DNA from: Phycisphaerales bacterium
Lineage (GTDB): Bacteria; Planctomycetota; Phycisphaerae; Phycisphaerales; SM1A02
Direction of reading: 5' to 3'
Assembly (NCBI GenBank): GCA_003520025.1
Contig: DOVP01000042.1
Span: forward strand, 1 to 8,951
Length of the DNA: 8,951 bases
Position 1 is the first letter of the stretch; every line of letters begins with the position of its first letter. Positions 5,998 through 8,951 of this stretch are shown piece after piece. The position numbers and the translations under genes are program-made. Under the pieces are notes generated by a model, which saw only the letters and a list, made by a program, of their open reading frames with translations, had not been told where the DNA came from and searched no databases.

Positions 5998-7094
5998 GCC
6001 ACGTTCCCATTGCAATCGGTTGCGGCCAGTCCCGCGGCGATGGCCCACTGTGGTCGAATTTGAAGGGACCAGTCTTGGGTTCGGATGGTGGTTGATGAGG
6101 CATCCCATCGCGCCAGCGGGTCGCCGATCTGGGCTGGGAGTTGAAGGGTTCGCGCGATGGCGCGACATGGACCGGCCGCGGTGGCGCCTTGGCCGGTGAA
6201 GACAATTCGTTCGATCGGTGTCTGCCCGAACAGGCCTTGGTAATGCCGCATGCACATGCGGAGTTCTTCACAGAGATCATCGACTGCTCTGCCGCAGGAT
6301 TCGGCGGCAGGGGGAATGGCGGGCATGCTGGGGCAGGCTTGCTGTTGTCGACGGTTGATGGCGGTGAGCACATCGGTAGTGTTCTCGCCGGCGCAATCGA
6401 CGTATTCGGGTTCTGTAGCAACGGTGTTGTCGGCAGGATCACCGCCGACTGCAACAGATCCAGCAACACGACGCGCAGCAACCATGGACGAACCGTGGCC
6501 AAAGGCGACAGTCACGTTCGCGGGCTCGAGATCCACATACATGGTGGCCGTATCCTCATCTGAATCACGGCGATTCACATGCTGAAATGCTCGAAGCAAC
6601 ATGCTGGCCGGCGAGTACACGCCAGTGACCTCAAGGCCATGTCCGTGCAGCATGGCCACGTATCGAAGCACGATCTCGCGAGGCATGGCGATACACAGGA
6701 GTTCGCGCCCACCCCGTGTCGATTTCCACGGACTGCTCACATCGATGCTGCGAATCATCGGATTCGCGCCGAGATCCTGTACACGGGTCTGTATGGCGGT
6801 TTCGAGATCTTCGCCGGGGTTCAACCGCAGATGTGTCATCGTGACGATTGATACGGGCATGGATGCCACGACCCGTTTGCCGGTCCACGCGGCGTTGGAT
6901 GTCAGTTGGCTGATCATGCATTCTGCGCGAGCGAGATGCGTTTGCGGATCGAACGGCGTGTCGGGGATAGTGGGCTCTTCCATCGCCGCCGTGATGGCCG
7001 TGCCATCGCTGCTCAGTTGGAGCATTCTGATACACGACGCCCCGAAATCCGCTGCGATGGGCGGTGCCACGGGTCGTCTCCAGTTGAACTGCAT
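5994..7094 (-). CDS. pilM: PilM-like actin-fold pilus assembly protein
   Basis: 366 aa. ATG 7094 is chosen over ATG 7100 because GGAGG at 7102-7106 is 7 nt from the former and only 1 nt from the latter. The protein shows the actin/FtsA-type ATPase pattern: AADFGASCIRMLQL near residues 15-27 (phosphate 1 loop), MYVDLEPANVTVAF at about 185-198 (phosphate 2), FTGQGA at 299-304 followed by a helix (adenosine region), and AIAAGLAA at 351-358 near the C-terminus. Length is close to typical PilM (about 350). A stretch at about 217-260 looks like a poorly conserved insert or linker. PilM is cytoplasmic, binds the N-terminal tail of PilN and interacts with the assembly ATPase. It is the first gene of the operon, preceded by 124 bp of non-coding DNA, so a promoter is expected there. 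Confidence 0.88.
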   Translation of the reverse strand: MQFNWRRPVAPPIAADFGASCIRMLQLSSDGTAITAAMEEPTIPDTPFDPQTHLARAECMISQLTSNAAWTGKRVVASMPVSIVTMTHLRLNPGEDLETAIQTRVQDLGANPMIRSIDVSSPWKSTRGGRELLCIAMPREIVLRYVAMLHGHGLEVTGVYSPASMLLRAFQHVNRRDSDEDTATMYVDLEPANVTVAFGHGSSMVAARRVAGSVAVGGDPADNTVATEPEYVDCAGENTTDVLTAINRRQQQACPSMPAIPPAAESCGRAVDDLCEELRMCMRHYQGLFGQTPIERIVFTGQGATAAGPCRAIARTLQLPAQIGDPLARWDASSTTIRTQDWSLQIRPQWAIAAGLAATDCNGNVA

Positions 7095-7101
7095 GCGCAT
7101 A

Positions 7102-7106
7102 CCTCC
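7102..7106 (-). promoter_or_regulatory. Ribosome binding site deciding the pilM start
   Basis: A perfect GGAGG on the minus strand. Its 7 nt spacing to ATG 7094 versus 1 nt to ATG 7100 settles the start codon of pilM two residues downstream of the first ATG. Confidence 0.7.
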
Positions 7107-7218
7107 AGCGAGCCATCAGAAATGGCCACCGATAGGCTCGTCGGCACGATTTACGCTGTGCTGAAGGGGGGGTCCAGGGGCGTGCTCACGGTAGGGCAAT
7201 CTGCATCGACTGCCTCGA
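7107..7218 (-). other. Non-coding gap before the pilM operon
   Basis: This gap between mqnB and the pilM ribosome binding site is the only sizeable untranslated stretch on the minus strand and the likely place for the pil operon promoter. No convincing sigma-70 -35/-10 pair is visible; TAAATC, read on the minus strand near 7150, is the best -10 candidate. A short inverted repeat (GCCAT, 5 nt loop, ATGGC; 7112-7126) would form a 5 bp hairpin in the leader just upstream of the ribosome binding site, and could be chance. A run of seven G lies at 7166-7172 on the plus strand. No terminator with a T tract is visible after mqnB, so read-through from hisS-mqnB into pilM is possible. Confidence 0.3.
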
Positions 7219-7860
7219 TTATGCCGGTTCGCGGGCTTCGATACGGGGCAGGATGCTCTGTATGACGCCGCGAAGCATCGCAAGTGCCTGCGGCCGATCC
7301 CACACCTGTCGGTCGCGGTGGCCGGTGGTATTGGAGATCACTCGAATCTCGATCGCCGGCACAGCAAGCATTTTCGCCGCGTGGACAACGGCGGCACCTT
7401 CCATCGCCTCTGCCGCGCATCCGGTTCGGGCGGCGATTCGCTCTGCCGCCTCGTCGGTACCGGAGCAGGTGGCGACGGTGGCAATGCGATGAACCGGTAC
7501 CACATCACGCACCGCGTTGACCAATTCTGCATCACATGGCACGGCGTTGCCGTGGAAATCGCCAAGCGGAAAGCCCAACTCGGCCATGTTTTGAAAGCCC
7601 GTTGGCGTGTCAATACCTTCTTCGGCATACACACAGCAATCGGCGGCCAGCATGTCGCCGATCTGCAGATCGCTTCCAGGAAGCGCACCTGCGAGGCCCG
7701 CCGAAATAACGGCTCTGAATGGACCGTGCCGTTCAATATTGAGTACCGTTGCGACTGCGGCATTGGTTCGCCCAACGCCTGCAGCGACAACTCGCACGCC
7801 ATCCAATACGCCGATGGCATCCGCTTCGGCCTCGACGGCGGTCACGACAAGAATACTCAC
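7219..7860 (-). CDS. mqnB: Futalosine hydrolase (menaquinone synthesis)
   Basis: 213 aa from GTG 7860, whose GTGA overlaps the hisS stop; an ATG at 7899 would run further into hisS and adds residues unlike the family. Nucleoside phosphorylase/hydrolase fold: VVTAVEAEADAI at the N-terminus, GVGRTNAA at 28-35, SAGLAGAL at 53-60, EEGIDTPTGF at 80-89, CSGT at 132-135, AEAMEGAA at 150-157 (the Glu-Met-Glu segment that binds ribose) and ISNTTGHRDRQVWD at 175-188. The TP-x-GF, CSGT and ISN-x-x-GxRD signatures point to futalosine hydrolase rather than MTA/SAH nucleosidase, where Ser-Asp is found at the ISN position. The enzyme removes hypoxanthine (or adenine from the aminodeoxy form) from futalosine in the alternative menaquinone pathway. 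It is cytoplasmic. No other mqn gene is in the window, so the pathway is scattered. MTA/SAH nucleosidase is the alternative. Confidence 0.85.
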   Translation of the reverse strand: MSILVVTAVEAEADAIGVLDGVRVVAAGVGRTNAAVATVLNIERHGPFRAVISAGLAGALPGSDLQIGDMLAADCCVYAEEGIDTPTGFQNMAELGFPLGDFHGNAVPCDAELVNAVRDVVPVHRIATVATCSGTDEAAERIAARTGCAAEAMEGAAVVHAAKMLAVPAIEIRVISNTTGHRDRQVWDRPQALAMLRGVIQSILPRIEAREPA

Positions 7861-8951
7861 GCCGAGTTGGCACCGCCCGCAAGGCGACGCATGATCCAAG
7901 TCGAAAGATCTCGCAGTGGCACATCGAATTGTGCGCCCGCATCAAGGTCCTTGACCACCGCAGCACCGTCGCCAACTTCATCGCCGAGTACCACGGCAAG
8001 GCGAGCGTGGCAGTTCGATGCTTCCTTGAACTGTTTGCCGATGTTTCGGCTCGCCTTCCAAGTATGCCGCACGTGCAGACCGATGTCTCGCAGCGCTGTC
8101 GAGAGTGGGACGAGCATCGCTTCGGCTTCATCGATTCCCGAGGACAACACGAATACATCGGGTCGTGGAAGGAGCGTCTCGTCACCGCCGATCAAGCCAC
8201 GATCGGCGAGCAATAAGCCGAGGACGACGTCGCCCATGCCGAATCCACAGGCTGGAATGGATGGGCCGCCGAAGAGTTCAACAAGGTGGTCGTAGCGGCC
8301 GCCGCCAGCAAGTGCGCGGAAGGCTCCAGCGGCGTCATGGATCTCCCATACCGTGCCGGTGTAGTAGGCCAATCCTCGAACGATGCCGAGGTCCCAATCG
8401 CAGAATGGCAGCAGTCCGCGGCGGTCGAGTTCAGTAGACAACATCTCAAGTTCATCCACCGAATCGGCGGGCAGGCCATGCTGCTCGGCGATGGTGGCGG
8501 GGGACTGATCGGCCGTGATCCGCGTGCAACTCATCTCTTCGAGCCGCGTGATATCGGTTTCGTCCAAGCCCAGCTCCGCCGCCTGCTCAGCGAAGACTTC
8601 CGGGGGAAGTTTCTCGCGGCGATCAATGAGGTTGAACGCATCACTCATGCGATCATTGGCAACACCAAGGGCTGCAAGCATGCTCGCCGCGGCGCCGCGG
8701 TGGCTGATTCGTACGCGGATGTCTGTTGGGCCAAGGCCGAGTCCTCGCAGCGCTGCAACAGCCACCGCGATGACCTCGGCGTCCGCTTCCGGTCCAGCGA
8801 CGCCGAGAATGTCGACGTTCCACTGCCGATGCTCACGCAGCCGGCCCTTCTGTGGGCGCTCGGCCCGAAAGAGATCCGGAATGGCGAACCACTTGGTGGG
8901 GATGGGAAGCGAGCGTCCCTTGGCCGCCGCCATGCGAGCGAGTGTTGGCGT
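7857..8951 (-). CDS. hisS: Histidyl-tRNA synthetase, N-terminus beyond right edge
   Basis: 364 codons are visible from the right edge to the TGA at 7857; roughly the first 70-90 residues, including motif 1, are outside. Residues below count from the edge. TPTLARMAA at 1-9 matches the usual E-x-T-x-x-x-AR segment, and motif 2 is clear: FRAERPQKGRLREHRQW at 28-44. The histidine-binding loop reads RGLAYYTG (192-199) where most bacteria have RGLDYY. GGGRYD is at 216-221. Motif 3 reads ACGFGMGDVVLGLLL (234-248) where the usual form is GFxxGLER, so the ATP-contacting Arg is Val. The C-terminal anticodon-binding domain runs from about 263 to 350. I recall the same RGLAYYTG plus G-D-x-V combination in plant organellar and some bacterial enzymes, so this looks like an established sub-type rather than decay. 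It ligates histidine to tRNA-His in the cytoplasm. It is cotranscribed with mqnB through a 4 nt overlap. Confidence 0.93.
   Translation of the reverse strand, partial: TPTLARMAAAKGRSLPIPTKWFAIPDLFRAERPQKGRLREHRQWNVDILGVAGPEADAEVIAVAVAALRGLGLGPTDIRVRISHRGAAASMLAALGVANDRMSDAFNLIDRREKLPPEVFAEQAAELGLDETDITRLEEMSCTRITADQSPATIAEQHGLPADSVDELEMLSTELDRRGLLPFCDWDLGIVRGLAYYTGTVWEIHDAAGAFRALAGGGRYDHLVELFGGPSIPACGFGMGDVVLGLLLADRGLIGGDETLLPRPDVFVLSSGIDEAEAMLVPLSTALRDIGLHVRHTWKASRNIGKQFKEASNCHARLAVVLGDEVGDGAAVVKDLDAGAQFDVPLRDLSTWIMRRLAGGANSA

Noticed and set aside
5998..6255. N-terminal extension of pilN to an in-frame ATG at 6255
   Set aside because: It lies wholly inside pilM, is Arg/Pro/His-rich, and the ATG at 5997 with its ATGA overlap gives a normal PilN N-terminus.
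7205..7219. Inverted repeat ATCGA/TCGAT at the mqnB stop as a terminator
   Set aside because: The stem is only 5 bp, overlaps the stop codon, and no T tract follows on the minus strand.
7318..8295. Plus-strand open frame (325 codons) across mqnB and hisS
   Set aside because: It runs antisense through two well-identified enzymes and its product has no family character.
1..8951. Search for CRISPR repeats, tRNA genes, transposase genes and long terminal inverted repeats
   Set aside because: Nothing convincing was seen by eye; almost all of the window is explained by protein-coding genes.

Overview
The window looks like ordinary bacterial chromosome: tightly packed, moderately GC-rich by eye, with no tRNA, rRNA, CRISPR array, insertion sequence or phage gene that I can see. 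The gene content suggests a free-living, probably marine or environmental Planctomycetota (Phycisphaerae-like). The grounds are separate pilM/pilN/pilO genes followed by a GspE/PilB ATPase, a futalosine-pathway menaquinone enzyme, and a histidyl-tRNA synthetase of an unusual sub-type. This placement is inference and not firm.

Layout. (1) 1-942, minus strand: an exported protein of unknown function that runs off the left edge (314 codons visible, no stop). (2) 1020-1709, plus strand: a flavin-dependent nitroreductase-superfamily protein that aligns closely with iodotyrosine deiodinase, including its substrate-recognition Glu, Tyr and Lys. (3) 1706-2251, plus strand: a small glycine-rich DUF456 membrane protein, probably starting at a TTG that overlaps the preceding stop. 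(4) 4027-2252, minus strand and convergent with (3) with no bases between the stops: a GspE/PilB assembly ATPase. It is the last gene of a five-gene minus-strand operon, 7094-2252, read in the order pilM, pilN, pilO, PilP/GspC-like, gspE/pilB. (5) 7860-7219, minus strand: futalosine hydrolase (mqnB), whose GTG start overlaps the stop of hisS. (6) 8951-7857, minus strand: hisS, with its first part beyond the right edge.

How the genes work together. PilM, PilN, PilO and the PilP/GspC-like protein make the cytoplasmic actin-like ring and the inner-membrane alignment platform of a type IV pilus or type II secretion machine, and the ATPase powers it. Four consecutive genes are joined by ATGA stop/start overlaps (three junctions), which implies fixed stoichiometry through coupled translation. 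Secretin, prepilin, prepilin peptidase and the PilC/GspF platform are not in this window. hisS-mqnB is a housekeeping pair (protein synthesis and menaquinone synthesis). The deiodinase-like gene and the DUF456 gene are probably co-transcribed, and their relationship is unknown.

I did not find a clearly new multi-gene system. The items most worth a second look are the deiodinase-like enzyme with its full substrate triad, the histidyl-tRNA synthetase whose motif 3 lacks its arginine, and the zero-gap convergent stops at 2249-2254.
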